NCBI GenBank assembly: GCA_031292515.1
Contig: JARLGZ010000172.1
Location: 248,001 to 312,000 of the forward strand
Length of the DNA stretch: 64,000 bases
Direction of reading: 5' to 3'
From: Puia sp.
Lineage (GTDB): Bacteria > Bacteroidota > Bacteroidia > Chitinophagales > Chitinophagaceae
The position numbers and the translations under genes are program-made. Of the stretch, positions 42,402-51,297 are shown piece after piece (within the stretch, counting starts at the first letter, position 1; the number at the start of each line of letters is the position of its first letter). The notes beneath the pieces are model-generated. The model was not told the DNA's origin. It worked only from the letters and a program-made list of their open reading frames with translations, and did not search any database.

Positions 42402-44363
42402 CTACTCTTTGCCCGCTGGTGCTTCTCCGCCACCTTCTTTCTCTTCCTGCTTCAGCTTCTCCTTGATAGAGGCCAGTGCGCCGAGGTCTCCGAGCGTGGG
42501 TTTTTCAACCTTGGCCTGGATGGTCTTGACGGCTTTGCGTGTCTTGTCGGCATCGGCTCTTGCTTCCTTCTGCGCGGCTTGCTTCTCATCATTCTTCACC
42601 TGTTCCCAAAGGCGGGTATGCGACAATACGATGCGTTTTTCGTTGCGATCGAATTCGATCACCATGAATTGCGCCTGTTCGTCGGCCTGTATCTGCTTGC
42701 CGTCTTCCTTGTTCAGATGACGGTTGGGAGCGAAACCTTCCAGCCCGTAAGGCAGTTGCACGATGGCGCCCTTGTCATCCTTGCGGATCACGGTGCCTTC
42801 GTGAATGGTGCCGACAGCGAAAGTTTCTTCCAGTGCATTCCAGGGATCTTCTTCCAGCTGTTTGTGTCCAAGCTGCAGCTTGCGGTTGTCCTTGTCGATA
42901 CCCAGGATCATCACGTCGATATGCTGACCTACGCGGGTGTACTCGGATGGGTGGTTAAAGCGCTTCAGCCAGCTCAGATCGCTGATGTGAATCATACCGC
43001 CGATACCGGGAGCCAGTTCGACGAATACGCCATAAGGAGTGATATTCTTCACCAGGCCATTGTGTTTGCTGCCTTGCGGGAACTTCACTTCGATGGTGCT
43101 CCAGGGATCTTCGCTGAGTTGCTTGATGGACAGGCTCATCTTGCGGGCATCCTTGTCCAGGGTCACGACCTTGGCCTGGTGCTCGTCGCCGAGTTTGAAG
43201 AATTCTTTTGCATTGATCGGGGTATTGGCCCAGGTGATTTCACTCACGTGAACCAGCCCTTCGACACCCGGCATGATTTCGAGGAATGCGCCGTAGTCTT
43301 CGATATTGACGACACGGCCCTTCACGATCTCTCCTTCCTTGATGGTCGCAGGCAATACATCCCAGGGATGCGGTGTCAGTTGTTTCAGACCCAGGCTGAT
43401 ACGTTTCTTGCCATCGTCGAAATCCAACACCACAACCTGTAATTTCTGATCGAGTTTCAGCACTTCGCTCGGATGGCTGATACGTCCCCAACTGATATCG
43501 GTGATATACAGCAGACCGTCCAGACCGCCGAGATCCATAAAGGCGCCGAAATCCGTGATATTCTTGATCGTACCTTCCAGCACCTGGCCCTTTTCCAGTT
43601 TGCTGATAATCTCCGCACGCTGTGCTTCGATATCGCTCTCGATAAGCGCCTTATGAGATACGACGGCGTTCTTGATCGCTTCGTTGATCTTCACTACCTT
43701 GAATTCCATCGTCTTGCCCACGAACTGATCGTAGTCCGTTACAGGCTTGACATCGATCTGAGAACCCGGTAAGAAAGTTTCCATACCGAATACATCCACG
43801 ATGAGACCACCTTTGGTCTTGCTGGTAACCGTACCCGTAACCACTTCGCCGGTCTTGTGCACTTCCACGATCCTTTCCCAGGCGCGGGTAATACGAGCTT
43901 GCTTGCGGCTCAGGTGGAGATGACCTTCCCGGTCTTCCTTCTCAACGACCATGACTTCCACTTCATCACCCGTCCTCAGGTTAGGCGTGTCACGGAATTC
44001 ATTCAGGGAAACCAGTCCATCGCTCTTGAACCCGATGTTTACAACCACATCGGTCTTGGTCAACCCTACGACCAACCCCTTCACCAGTTCACCATCGGTG
44101 ATGGCTACGAAAGTGTTGTCATAGACTTTGTCATACTTTTCCTTCTCGTCTTTTGTGTAAGCGGCAACATTCCGCTTGTCAATGCTCCAGTCGAAATCAT
44201 CATGCGCAGTCTGCACATACACAGGTGCTTTTTTTGTCGCTGTAGCCTCCGGAGCAGCTTCCGCAACCGCCTGTGCAGCTACGTGCGCGGCACCCGGTGT
44301 TTCAGCCACCGCAGGAGTCTCCTGTGATTCAGCGTTTGAGTTAACAATATTGTTTTCAGACAT
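42402..44363 (-). CDS. rpsA: 30S ribosomal protein S1
   Basis: 653 residues from the ATG at 44361-44363. An N-terminal Ala/Glu-rich extension of about 60 residues precedes six S1 RNA-binding repeats (for example GLVVGLTKTDVVVNIGFKSDGLVS, GTIKNITDFGAFMDLGGLDGLLYITDISW, GRVVNIEDYGAFLEI, GLVKNITPYGVFVELAPGIGGMIHISDLSW). A lysine/glutamate-rich tail ends the protein. S1 brings mRNA to the 30S subunit and is important where Shine-Dalgarno signals are rare, as in this phylum. A terminator follows. Confidence 0.97.
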   Translation of the reverse strand: MSENNIVNSNAESQETPAVAETPGAAHVAAQAVAEAAPEATATKKAPVYVQTAHDDFDWSIDKRNVAAYTKDEKEKYDKVYDNTFVAITDGELVKGLVVGLTKTDVVVNIGFKSDGLVSLNEFRDTPNLRTGDEVEVMVVEKEDREGHLHLSRKQARITRAWERIVEVHKTGEVVTGTVTSKTKGGLIVDVFGMETFLPGSQIDVKPVTDYDQFVGKTMEFKVVKINEAIKNAVVSHKALIESDIEAQRAEIISKLEKGQVLEGTIKNITDFGAFMDLGGLDGLLYITDISWGRISHPSEVLKLDQKLQVVVLDFDDGKKRISLGLKQLTPHPWDVLPATIKEGEIVKGRVVNIEDYGAFLEIMPGVEGLVHVSEITWANTPINAKEFFKLGDEHQAKVVTLDKDARKMSLSIKQLSEDPWSTIEVKFPQGSKHNGLVKNITPYGVFVELAPGIGGMIHISDLSWLKRFNHPSEYTRVGQHIDVMILGIDKDNRKLQLGHKQLEEDPWNALEETFAVGTIHEGTVIRKDDKGAIVQLPYGLEGFAPNRHLNKEDGKQIQADEQAQFMVIEFDRNEKRIVLSHTRLWEQVKNDEKQAAQKEARADADKTRKAVKTIQAKVEKPTLGDLGALASIKEKLKQEEKEGGGEAPAGKE

Positions 44364-44399
44364 AAATAGATATCCCGAAGGTTTTTGAATTCGGGATTG

Positions 44400-44407
44400 C
44401 AAATTTA
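44400..44407 (-). promoter_or_regulatory. Probable -7 box of the rpsA promoter
   Basis: On the minus strand TAAATTTG matches TAnnTTTG and lies 36 bases before the rpsA start codon. A matching -33 TTTG box is not evident, so this is tentative. Confidence 0.5.
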
Positions 44408-44572
44408 CAAAAAAATCAGGATTTTTCGCGATAAAATCTCCTGCCGGAAACCATTGCCAAAGTCCTGCATCGCGCCAATTTCGCCCGCCCCAGCCGCTAA
44501 AGCCCTCTCCATCAATGCATAAGCATCCGGCACGAAGATCCCGAGGGTGACAGTACCGCCTCCGATGGCAAA
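44405..44572 (-). pseudogene. Remnant of a VOC (glyoxalase/PhnB-like) protein gene
   Basis: About 55 codons read VTLGIFVPDAYALMERALAAG then GAMQDFGNGFRQE, the second half-domain of PhnB-like VOC proteins (their usual form is GATVISPMQDFGYGYRQG). After FRQE the frame loses the expected DPFGHHW ending and stops. The first half is absent. It lies between the BaiN-like gene and rpsA, so an old gene seems to have been erased upstream of rpsA. Confidence 0.6.
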
Positions 44573-44594
44573 TACCGACTTTTCAATTTGGGAA

Positions 44595-45983
44595 TCAGGG
44601 CGCCACGATCGCCCCACCTGCAATCGTCTTTGCGGCGATAAACCCGCTCGTCCAGGCATGCTGGAAATTATACCCTCCCGTGATGCCGTCGACATCCACG
44701 ATCTCACCGGCGAAAAAAAGTCCCGGCAGTTTGCGGCTTTGCATCGTATTGGGGTCGACTTCGGAAAGCTTCACGCCGCCGGCCGTCACGAATTCTTCTT
44801 TGAAGGTCGTCTTGCCTTTGACGGAGAAGGGTTGTACGCAGAGATTTCTGACCAGCTTATTCTGTGAAGCCGCCGGCAGATCGGCCCACCGCAAGCTATC
44901 TCCGATGCCCGCCTGGGACGCCAGCCATTCCCAGAGACGGGATGGTAAGCCAAACGGATTCTTTCCAACGACCTTCTGCGAAGCCAGTTCAAAACGCAGT
45001 CGCTGCAATTCCTTAGCCGCCGACTGTTCATTATAGGCAGGGATCCAGTTGATCGTAATATCGAATTCATATCCGCAGGCAGCCAGCTCCCTCGCGCCCC
45101 AGGCCGAGAGCCGCAGGATGGCCGGACCGCTCAAACCCCAATGCGTCACCAGGACAGGCCCTTTCTCCCGGAGCTTGCTACCAGATAGCATGTTGTGTGG
45201 CTGTATATCATTCGATGGCTTATCGGTCACTGCCTTACTCCCGGTGATCCTTATCTGCGCCTCCGGGACGCTCACCCCCATCAGTGCGTTCAGCGAATGG
45301 CCGGGCATGTTGAAGGTGAACAGGGAAGGCACCGGCTCTTCGATGGTATGCCCCAGCGCCCGCAGCCAGTCGAACATCGAGGACTTAGGATAACCGCCGC
45401 AGGCGATACAGACAAAGTCGGCTTCCAACCGCTCCCCGTTGTTAAATGTGATAGCGAATTTCTTCGTCGCGGTGGCTACAGCATCCCCGGTTCCCGGCAT
45501 CGGGGCCGTCTTCGCATCCTTTCCGATTTCAGGAGTGCGTTCTTCCTTTAGCAACTTCACCTCCTTCACCTCCCGGTTCATCCGCATCTCCACCCGGTAG
45601 GTATTGACCTCCCGCATCAGGCAGTCGATCACAGCCTGCGAGGTATTGGCCAGCGGGAACATACGTCCGTCTTCTTCGGTCTTGAGGGGCACGTCGCGGC
45701 TTTCAAACCATTCGATGGTGTCGGTCACAAAAAATTGATGGAAGGTTTTTTTGACGAAGTGAGCGCCGCGGGGATAGTGTTGAGCCATGTCCCCAATCGA
45801 AGGACAGGCATGCGTGAGATTGCATCGTCCGCCTCCGCTGACACGCACCTTACTCAGCAGCTTGCCGGATTTCTCGGCGACGATGACTTTCAGGGAAGGA
45901 TCGAGACGGGCCGCGTTGACCGCGCAAAACAAACCGGCGGCGCCTCCCCCGATCACCAGCAATATTTTACCGGTGTCGCTCAA
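44595..45983 (-). CDS. HI0933/BaiN-family NAD(P)/FAD-dependent oxidoreductase
   Basis: A 462-residue flavoprotein. The FAD-binding motif VIGGGAAGLFCAV lies at the N-terminus, followed by VSGGGRCNLTHA, a family hallmark, and the C-terminal LPGLFFAGEIVDVDGITGGYNFQHAWTSGF. The start is TTG, overlapping the TGA of map by four bases (TTGA), which implies translational coupling. Members include bile-acid-related reductases, but for most the substrate is unknown; the gene is often kept next to unrelated housekeeping genes. Confidence 0.92.
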   Translation of the reverse strand: MSDTGKILLVIGGGAAGLFCAVNAARLDPSLKVIVAEKSGKLLSKVRVSGGGRCNLTHACPSIGDMAQHYPRGAHFVKKTFHQFFVTDTIEWFESRDVPLKTEEDGRMFPLANTSQAVIDCLMREVNTYRVEMRMNREVKEVKLLKEERTPEIGKDAKTAPMPGTGDAVATATKKFAITFNNGERLEADFVCIACGGYPKSSMFDWLRALGHTIEEPVPSLFTFNMPGHSLNALMGVSVPEAQIRITGSKAVTDKPSNDIQPHNMLSGSKLREKGPVLVTHWGLSGPAILRLSAWGARELAACGYEFDITINWIPAYNEQSAAKELQRLRFELASQKVVGKNPFGLPSRLWEWLASQAGIGDSLRWADLPAASQNKLVRNLCVQPFSVKGKTTFKEEFVTAGGVKLSEVDPNTMQSRKLPGLFFAGEIVDVDGITGGYNFQHAWTSGFIAAKTIAGGAIVAP

Positions 45984-46780
45984 TTGCCGGAGAAAAGATG
46001 TGGGTTGGCCTTTTCAGCGGCCTCAATGATACTATAATCCGAAAGGATATCGGCATGGCCTTTCTGCACGCAGACATCGTGCTCGAAATGCACGGAATAT
46101 TTATGGTCCACGGTCCGAACGGTCCAACCATCGCTCTCCGTATAGACGTCTCTCTTTCCCAGGTTGATCATGGGTTCTATCGCCAGCACCAGCCCTTCCT
46201 TCAGCTTCTGCAAGCTTCCCCTGCGGCCATAATTAGGTACCTGGGGGTCCTCATGAAGCTCTGTCCCCAACCCGTGTCCCACCAGTTCCCGCACCACCCC
46301 ATAGCCATGTTTCTTCTCCGTGTGCTCCTGGATGGCGAAAGAGATATCTCCTACCCGGTTTCCGGCGACCGCCTTCTCTATTCCTTTGTAGAGAGATTCC
46401 TTGGTGACCCGGATCAATTGCCACACATCGGGACCGGGATCCCCGATCGCAAAGGTATAGGCATGGTCTCCGTGATAACGTTCTTTGATGACGCCGATAT
46501 CGATGGAGATGATGTCTCCGTCCCTGAGCTCGGTCTTGTTGGGGAAGCCGTGTACGACGACGTCGTTGACCGATGTACAGGAGTTGAAGGGATAGCCCCT
46601 ATAATTTAAAAAGGAGGGGATCGCCCCGTTGTCCCTGATAAACTCTCCGATCAGTTTGTCGAGTTCCAGGGTCGTTATCCCCGGCCGCAGGACCTTCGCC
46701 ATTTCCGTAAGCGTACGGCTGACAAGCAAGGCGCTGTTTCTCATCAATTCAATCTCGGGCTTCGTCTTATAATGCATCAT
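45980..46780 (-). CDS. map: Methionine aminopeptidase, type I
   Basis: A 266-residue enzyme that removes the initiator methionine. Metal ligands are in DIISIDIG, GDHAYTF, ELVGHGLGTELHEDP and LAIEPMINLG. In many Bacteroidota map follows secY and precedes infA; here it follows secY after a terminator and is followed by the BaiN-like flavoprotein gene instead of infA. Confidence 0.96.
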   Translation of the reverse strand: MMHYKTKPEIELMRNSALLVSRTLTEMAKVLRPGITTLELDKLIGEFIRDNGAIPSFLNYRGYPFNSCTSVNDVVVHGFPNKTELRDGDIISIDIGVIKERYHGDHAYTFAIGDPGPDVWQLIRVTKESLYKGIEKAVAGNRVGDISFAIQEHTEKKHGYGVVRELVGHGLGTELHEDPQVPNYGRRGSLQKLKEGLVLAIEPMINLGKRDVYTESDGWTVRTVDHKYSVHFEHDVCVQKGHADILSDYSIIEAAEKANPHLFSGN

Positions 46781-46954
46781 ATCCCCTTCCCTTTATTCGT
46801 TGTATTTACGTTGTATCCGATTTCCCATTGACCGGTTCTATCCTCTCCGCCGGTTTCCTTCTCTCTTCACGGTTCCCATCGACTTCTTTCACTTCCGGCC
46901 GGCGTTTACATCAGCCCCATTCCTTCCTCGATCTGCCCCGATTCCTCGTAGTGA

Positions 46955-46990
46955 AAAAACCTGTCCCGAAAGAAATTCGAGACAGGTTTC
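46955..46990 (-). terminator. Terminator after secY
   Basis: TTCGAGACAGGTTT (46977-46990) pairs with AAACCTGTCCCGAA (46958-46971) with one mismatch and a five-base loop; the minus strand then has six T. It closes the ribosomal protein operon, so map needs its own promoter. The rest of 46781-47059 shows nothing else. Confidence 0.88.
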
Positions 46991-47047
46991 AATATGTTGG
47001 TTTCTAAAAATCTAAATCTCTCTCACCCTTAACAAAATCTATCCGGC

Positions 47048-47063
47048 ACTCACCACTCACTAT
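47048..47063 (-). repeat. Short TAGTGAGT repeat at the secY stop codon
   Basis: In the sense of secY it reads ATAGTGAGTGGTGAGT; its TAG (47060-47062) is the secY stop. Same family as the copies at 3850 and 53078. Confidence 0.75.
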
Positions 47064-48394
47064 ATCACCGAGCTCGTCATCGACTGTCTTCCCTGGATCC
47101 GGCCGCTCTTCATCAGGCCATCATACTGGCGCATCAGCAGCTGGGTCTCTATCTGCTGCAGCGTATCGAGGATGACACCGACCATGATCAACAGCGAGGT
47201 GCCGCCGAAGAAGGACGCAAATCCCTGTTGGATGCCCAGCCGCTGTGCAAAGCCTGGCAGGATACCCACGATCGCCAGCAGGAAAGCACCGGGTAAGGTG
47301 ATCTTGTCCATCACGGCGCCGATATAGTCGGCGGTGGGCTGACCGGGCTTAACACCGGGAATGAAACCGTTATTCCTCTTCAGGTCATCGGCAATCTGTT
47401 TAGGATTGAAGATAAGCGCCGTATATAAGAAGGTGAATCCGATCACGATCACGGCATAAATCAGCATATGCAGATAATCCCTTGAGTCGGAGAAGATCCG
47501 CGCGATCCCCTTGCCTGAGTCAAAATTAGTGTAAGAGAATAGGGTAGGCAGGAACATAATTGCCTGCGCGAAGATGATGGGCATTACGCCGGCGCTGTTC
47601 ACCTTCAGGGGAAGGAACTGGCGGGCGCCGCCGAACTGGCGATTGCCGACGATCTGCTTGGCATAGTTGACAGGAACCTTTCGAACGCCCTGGATCAGGA
47701 CGATCAGACCCATGATGATCAGCAGCAATACGGCGATCTCGATGACGAACAAGAGGATGCCGCCGCTGCCCATGGTATATTTTGCCAGCCATTCCTTGTG
47801 GAAGGAATCAGGCAGACGATGCAGGATCCCGATCATGATGATGAGCGATGTTCCGTTCCCAAGACCCTTGTCGGTGATCTTTTCACCCAGCCACATCACG
47901 AAGAGCGTTCCTGCCGTCAGCACCACCGGGGTGGTCAGCCAGAACAGCGGGAATCCGTCAATGATGGCTTCGCGTCCCATCTGCTTCAGATAAGACACAT
48001 AGGCATATGCCTGCACAAATGTTACAATTACCGTCAGATACCTCGTCCACTGGTTGATCTTCTTGCGGCCGCTCTCTCCTTCTTTCTGTACCTTCTGCAT
48101 CTGCGGGACCAGGATGGTCATCAGCTGCATGAAAATGGAAGCGGAGATATAAGGCATCACGCCCAACGCCAGGATGGAAGCCTGTGAAAACGCGCCACCG
48201 GAGAAGGCGTCGATCAACCCGAGTGCGCCGCTCTTGGCGCCGCTGAGGGCGTTTAATTTATTGGGGTCGATCCCGGGCAGCACGATATAGGAACCGAGAC
48301 GGAAGATGAAGATCAGCGAAAGCGTCACCGTGATCTTGCTTCTCAGCTCCGCGATACCCCAGATATTCTTAAGTGTTTCGATAAATTTCTTCAC
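47060..48394 (-). CDS. secY: Protein translocase subunit SecY
   Basis: A 444-residue channel protein with ten membrane segments, beginning from a GTG start (MKKFIETLKNIW). Typical stretches are FRLGSYIVLPGID, GVMPYISASIFMQL, GNGTSLIIMIGI and the NPKQIADDLKRNNGFIPGVKPG loop that contacts SecA and ribosomes. It is the last gene of the spc operon here and is followed by a terminator. Confidence 0.97.
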   Translation of the reverse strand: MKKFIETLKNIWGIAELRSKITVTLSLIFIFRLGSYIVLPGIDPNKLNALSGAKSGALGLIDAFSGGAFSQASILALGVMPYISASIFMQLMTILVPQMQKVQKEGESGRKKINQWTRYLTVIVTFVQAYAYVSYLKQMGREAIIDGFPLFWLTTPVVLTAGTLFVMWLGEKITDKGLGNGTSLIIMIGILHRLPDSFHKEWLAKYTMGSGGILLFVIEIAVLLLIIMGLIVLIQGVRKVPVNYAKQIVGNRQFGGARQFLPLKVNSAGVMPIIFAQAIMFLPTLFSYTNFDSGKGIARIFSDSRDYLHMLIYAVIVIGFTFLYTALIFNPKQIADDLKRNNGFIPGVKPGQPTADYIGAVMDKITLPGAFLLAIVGILPGFAQRLGIQQGFASFFGGTSLLIMVGVILDTLQQIETQLLMRQYDGLMKSGRIQGRQSMTSSVI

Positions 48395-48489
48395 GGACTA
48401 CAGTAATTTTTGATTTGAATACTAAAGCATTTAAATACTAAAGCAAAAAAAGACGCACTTCAGATGCGTCTATGCAAGTTACATAAAAA

Positions 48490-48939
48490 TTACTTCAGAA
48501 TCTCGATTGTTCCGCCTGCCGCTTCGATGGCCGCTTTTGCCTTTTCGCTGATGGCATTGACCTTAAAGCCGATCTTGGCTTTCAGTTCGCCGTTACCGAG
48601 GATCTTCACGGAATCCGTCTGAGAGATCAATCCATTGATATACAGGTTCTCAGGACTAAATTCGGGGATACCGTATTTTTCGACCAGGGCGTCGATCTGG
48701 CCCAGGTTGAATACCTTGTATTCGATACGGTTATTGTTCTTGAAACCGCGTTTGGGGAGCCTTCTCTGGATAGGCATCTGGCCACCTTCGTGAGCCATCT
48801 TCCGCTGGTAACCGGCGCGGCTCTGTCCACCCTTATTACCTTTCGTCGAGGTTCCACCCTTTCCGGATGCTTCCCCACGACCTAAACGTTTTTCCTTATG
48901 CGTTGCGCCTTTGGCGGGCCTGATACTGTGTAAGTTCAT
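48490..48939 (-). CDS. rplO: 50S ribosomal protein L15
   Basis: 149 residues: MNLHSIRPAKGATHKEKRLGRG, then the glycine-rich GGTSTKGNKGGQSRAGYQRK and GGQMPIQRRLPKRGFKN. Early L15 binds 23S rRNA during 50S assembly. Preceded by a 235-base hairpin-rich spacer that separates it from rpmD. Confidence 0.97.
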   Translation of the reverse strand: MNLHSIRPAKGATHKEKRLGRGEASGKGGTSTKGNKGGQSRAGYQRKMAHEGGQMPIQRRLPKRGFKNNNRIEYKVFNLGQIDALVEKYGIPEFSPENLYINGLISQTDSVKILGNGELKAKIGFKVNAISEKAKAAIEAAGGTIEILK

Positions 48940-48966
48940 TTTACTTGATTTTTACTCGATTTTTTC

Positions 48967-49159
48967 GGCTTCTGCCTCCAAACAAATTCAGGCCGAAGCC
49001 TCAAATTTATTCTCGTCTGGCCTTTGGCCGTCGGACCTTCGGTCCTTTTCGGGGAATCTCCCCTCGCTTTGTGCACCGGTTATGGTTTACTCCGAAAAAT
49101 AACCCATCCCCGGTGCACGGTTAATGATGGGCCTTCGGTCAGCGGACCCGTGGTCCGCT
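48967..49159 (-). repeat. Train of six hairpins in the rpmD-rplO spacer
   Basis: Successive inverted repeats: GGCTTC/GAAGCC (48967-49000), GGCC-TTT-GGCC (49019-49029), GGACC-TTC-GGTCC (49033-49045), GGGGA-ATC-TCCCC (49051-49063), GTGCACCGG/CCGGTGCAC (49071-49118) and AGCGGACC-CGT-GGTCCGCT (49141-49159). The spacer is transcribed in the spc operon and could act in attenuation, RNA processing or stabilising the message. Confidence 0.75.
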
Positions 49160-49174
49160 TTTTAAAAAAAATAG

Positions 49175-49366
49175 TTATTTAACTTCTTCCACCTTCAGCA
49201 GGTGTTCTACCGTACGGACCATACCGAGGACCTGCGGCGTAGCTTCCACCTCTTTGGAGGCGTTCATCTTTTTCAAACCCAAGGCTCTCAGGGTCAGCTT
49301 CTGACGCTCGGAACGGTCGATGCCGCTCTTAACCTGGGTGATTTTGATCTTTTTTGTAGCGCTCAT
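49175..49366 (-). CDS. rpmD: 50S ribosomal protein L30
   Basis: 63 residues, MSATKKIKITQVKSGIDRSERQ, with the usual TLRALGLKKMN and GMVRTVEHLLKVEE. Lies between rpsE and rplO in the conserved order. Confidence 0.95.
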   Translation of the reverse strand: MSATKKIKITQVKSGIDRSERQKLTLRALGLKKMNASKEVEATPQVLGMVRTVEHLLKVEEVK

Positions 49367-49418
49367 ATATGTCTTTTTTGAGGATGAGAAAAGCGGAGAC
49401 CCGGGGTCTTCACAATCC

Positions 49419-49937
49419 CTATCCGTTGAAAACTCTCTTTAATGACAGGTGGCGGGTCCTGGATACATGGATCGGCTCCCTCAACATGGCCAGCGCCTTG
49501 AAAGTCGCCTTTACCACGTTATGGGGATTGGCGGAACCCAGCGATTTTGCCAATACGTCGGTGACACCGGCGCTTTCGAGAACGGCGCGCATGCTGCCTC
49601 CCGCGATCACACCCGTACCATGAGCGGCTGGTTTTATAAGCACCTTTGCAGCGCCTTCTTTAGCCAACTGATCGTGAGGGATCGTGCCATGCATGATCGG
49701 AACTTTGATGAGGTTCTTCTTTGCATCCTCGATGCCTTTGGTGATGGCTTCCTGAACTTCCTTAGCCTTACCCAGACCGTGACCAACCACTCCATTTTCG
49801 TTACCCACTACGACCAGCGCGGAGAAGCTGAATGCACGTCCGCCCTTGGTGGTCTTGACCACACGGTTGATGGCTACAACTTTTTCCTTTAGTTCCTGGT
49901 CGCCGGCTTTAACCTTGTTTAAAATGACTTTTGACAT
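49419..49937 (-). CDS. rpsE: 30S ribosomal protein S5
   Basis: 172 residues with [32 protein letters not shown] and [14 protein letters not shown], then [21 protein letters not shown]. Part of the accuracy centre of the 30S subunit. Confidence 0.97.
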   Translation of the reverse strand: MSKVILNKVKAGDQELKEKVVAINRVVKTTKGGRAFSFSALVVVGNENGVVGHGLGKAKEVQEAITKGIEDAKKNLIKVPIMHGTIPHDQLAKEGAAKVLIKPAAHGTGVIAGGSMRAVLESAGVTDVLAKSLGSANPHNVVKATFKALAMLREPIHVSRTRHLSLKRVFNG

Positions 49938-50005
49938 TGTAATTATTTACGAATGACTATGATGACTATTTACAAATAACTGCGTTGCTTCTGCTTTGGA
50001 CGACA

Positions 50006-50359
50006 CTAGAACTTGAGACCGCCTTCACGCGCACCTTCTGCAACCGCTTTCACACGGCCATGATACAGGTACCCGCCCCGGTCGAAAGTCACGTCCTTCA
50101 ATCCCAGCTCAACGGCCTTGCGGGCGATGGCGGAACCTACAAGCTTGCTTTTTTCGACTTTGTTGACCTTCTGAGCGAGAATATCCTTCTCACGGGAAGA
50201 GGCAGCGGCCAGCGTCTTTCCATTTTCGTCGTCGATCAGCTGCACATAGATATCACCATTGCTCCTGAACACCGACAATCTTGGTTTCTGGGCGGATCCG
50301 CTGATTTTTTTGCGGATGCCAAACTTGATCTTCTGTCTCCTGATTACTTTCGTATCCAT
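50006..50359 (-). CDS. rplR: 50S ribosomal protein L18
   Basis: 117 residues: [28 protein letters not shown], then [17 protein letters not shown] and the C-terminal [26 protein letters not shown]. Binds 5S rRNA together with L5. Confidence 0.97.
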   Translation of the reverse strand: MDTKVIRRQKIKFGIRKKISGSAQKPRLSVFRSNGDIYVQLIDDENGKTLAAASSREKDILAQKVNKVEKSKLVGSAIARKAVELGLKDVTFDRGGYLYHGRVKAVAEGAREGGLKF

Positions 50360-50381
50360 TGTCTTTTATTTTCCAGCTCCG

Positions 50382-50428
50382 GTTTTGTCCTGCGGAGCCT
50401 ATTTGAAATTTGCCCCTTCGGACAAAAC
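50382..50428 (-). repeat. Perfect 9-base inverted repeat in the rplF-rplR spacer
   Basis: GTTTTGTCC (50382-50390) and GGACAAAAC (50420-50428) pair across 29 bases. The spacer of 203 bases is long for a ribosomal operon and holds no gene. Confidence 0.6.
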
Positions 50429-50513
50429 TATTTAATAATTAGCTTTCAGCTGTCGCACCTTTGGTTCGCCCTGTTTGCCAGAGCCTGATTTCAAAAATAT
50501 CCTATTATACTCC

Positions 50514-50556
50514 TCACAATTCGCGTCTTTCGCGTTCTTTCCTTCGCACTATTAGC
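50514..50556. repeat. ATTCGCGT-type repeat after rplF
   Basis: ATTCGCGTCTTTCGCGTTC followed by TTTCCTTCGC, a relative of the repeat at 39597 and, as there, downstream of a leftward gene in the same orientation. Confidence 0.65.
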
Positions 50557-50562
50557 GTCTGA

Positions 50563-51117
50563 TTATTTACCAGCAGCCTTACCAGCCTTCTTACGGACCA
50601 CTTCACCCACATAACGAACGCCTTTACCTTTGTACGGCTCGGGTTTGCGCAGGCTGCGGATCTTGGCGGCCACCTGCCCGATCAATTGCTTGTCGACACC
50701 TTCCAGGGTGATCTTGGGGTTGTCCCCTTTCTCCTGGGAGGTAGCCAGCTTCAGCTCCTTGGGAATCTCGAAAATGATATTGTGGGAATATCCCAATGCG
50801 AGGTCGAGGAGGTTGCCCTGGTTCGATGCCTTAAAACCGACACCGATCAGCTCCAACTGTCTTTTGTAACCTTCGGTGACGCCTTTAACGTTATTTGCTA
50901 TCAGCGCACGATACAAACCATGCAGCGCACGGTGGCGGATCTGGTCGGTAGGACGCGTGAATTCGACATGATCTTCCTTTACTTCGACCTTGATATCGCG
51001 ATCGATGGCCGTCTTCAGTTCGCCCTTGGGGCCTTTCACGACCAGGACATTGTCCGATCCTACTGTTACCGTCACTCCTTTGGGAAGAACTACGGGCTGT
51101 TTACCTATACGAGACAT
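50563..51117 (-). CDS. rplF: 50S ribosomal protein L6
   Basis: 184 residues: MSRIGKQPVVLPKGVTVTV, KGPKGELKTAID, HRALHGLYRALIANNVKGV and KIRSLRKPEPYKGKGVRYVGE. Sits near the GTPase centre of the 50S subunit. Confidence 0.97.
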   Translation of the reverse strand: MSRIGKQPVVLPKGVTVTVGSDNVLVVKGPKGELKTAIDRDIKVEVKEDHVEFTRPTDQIRHRALHGLYRALIANNVKGVTEGYKRQLELIGVGFKASNQGNLLDLALGYSHNIIFEIPKELKLATSQEKGDNPKITLEGVDKQLIGQVAAKIRSLRKPEPYKGKGVRYVGEVVRKKAGKAAGK

Positions 51118-51243
51118 AAAACGTTGTTTATAATGTTTATCTACTATTCGGTTACCGACCGGTCAGCCTTGTCTTTTTGCCGGGTAGCGTTCTACCGAAT
51201 TTACGCTCCCCTGCAAATTGTCTCATTATGGACCACCTTCGGT

Positions 51244-51262
51244 CGATCCGCCTGTGGCGGAT
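51244..51262. repeat. GATCCGCC hairpin in the rpsH-rplF spacer
   Basis: GATCCGCC-TGT-GGCGGATC, a perfect 8-base stem with a 3-base loop. A near-identical hairpin (CCGCC-TGC-GGCGG, 53012-53024) lies just before rplX, so this may be a dispersed element. Confidence 0.65.
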
Positions 51263-51297
51263 CCTGGGCCCAGCTTAATGTATCGGCAACTCCTGTC

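Noticed and set aside
42396-43442. Antisense frame of 348 residues opposite rpsA
   Set aside because: Shadow of the S1 repeats; the sense frame is certain.
46800-47015. Plus-strand frame of 71 residues between map and secY
   Set aside because: It runs through the terminator hairpin and has no coding character.
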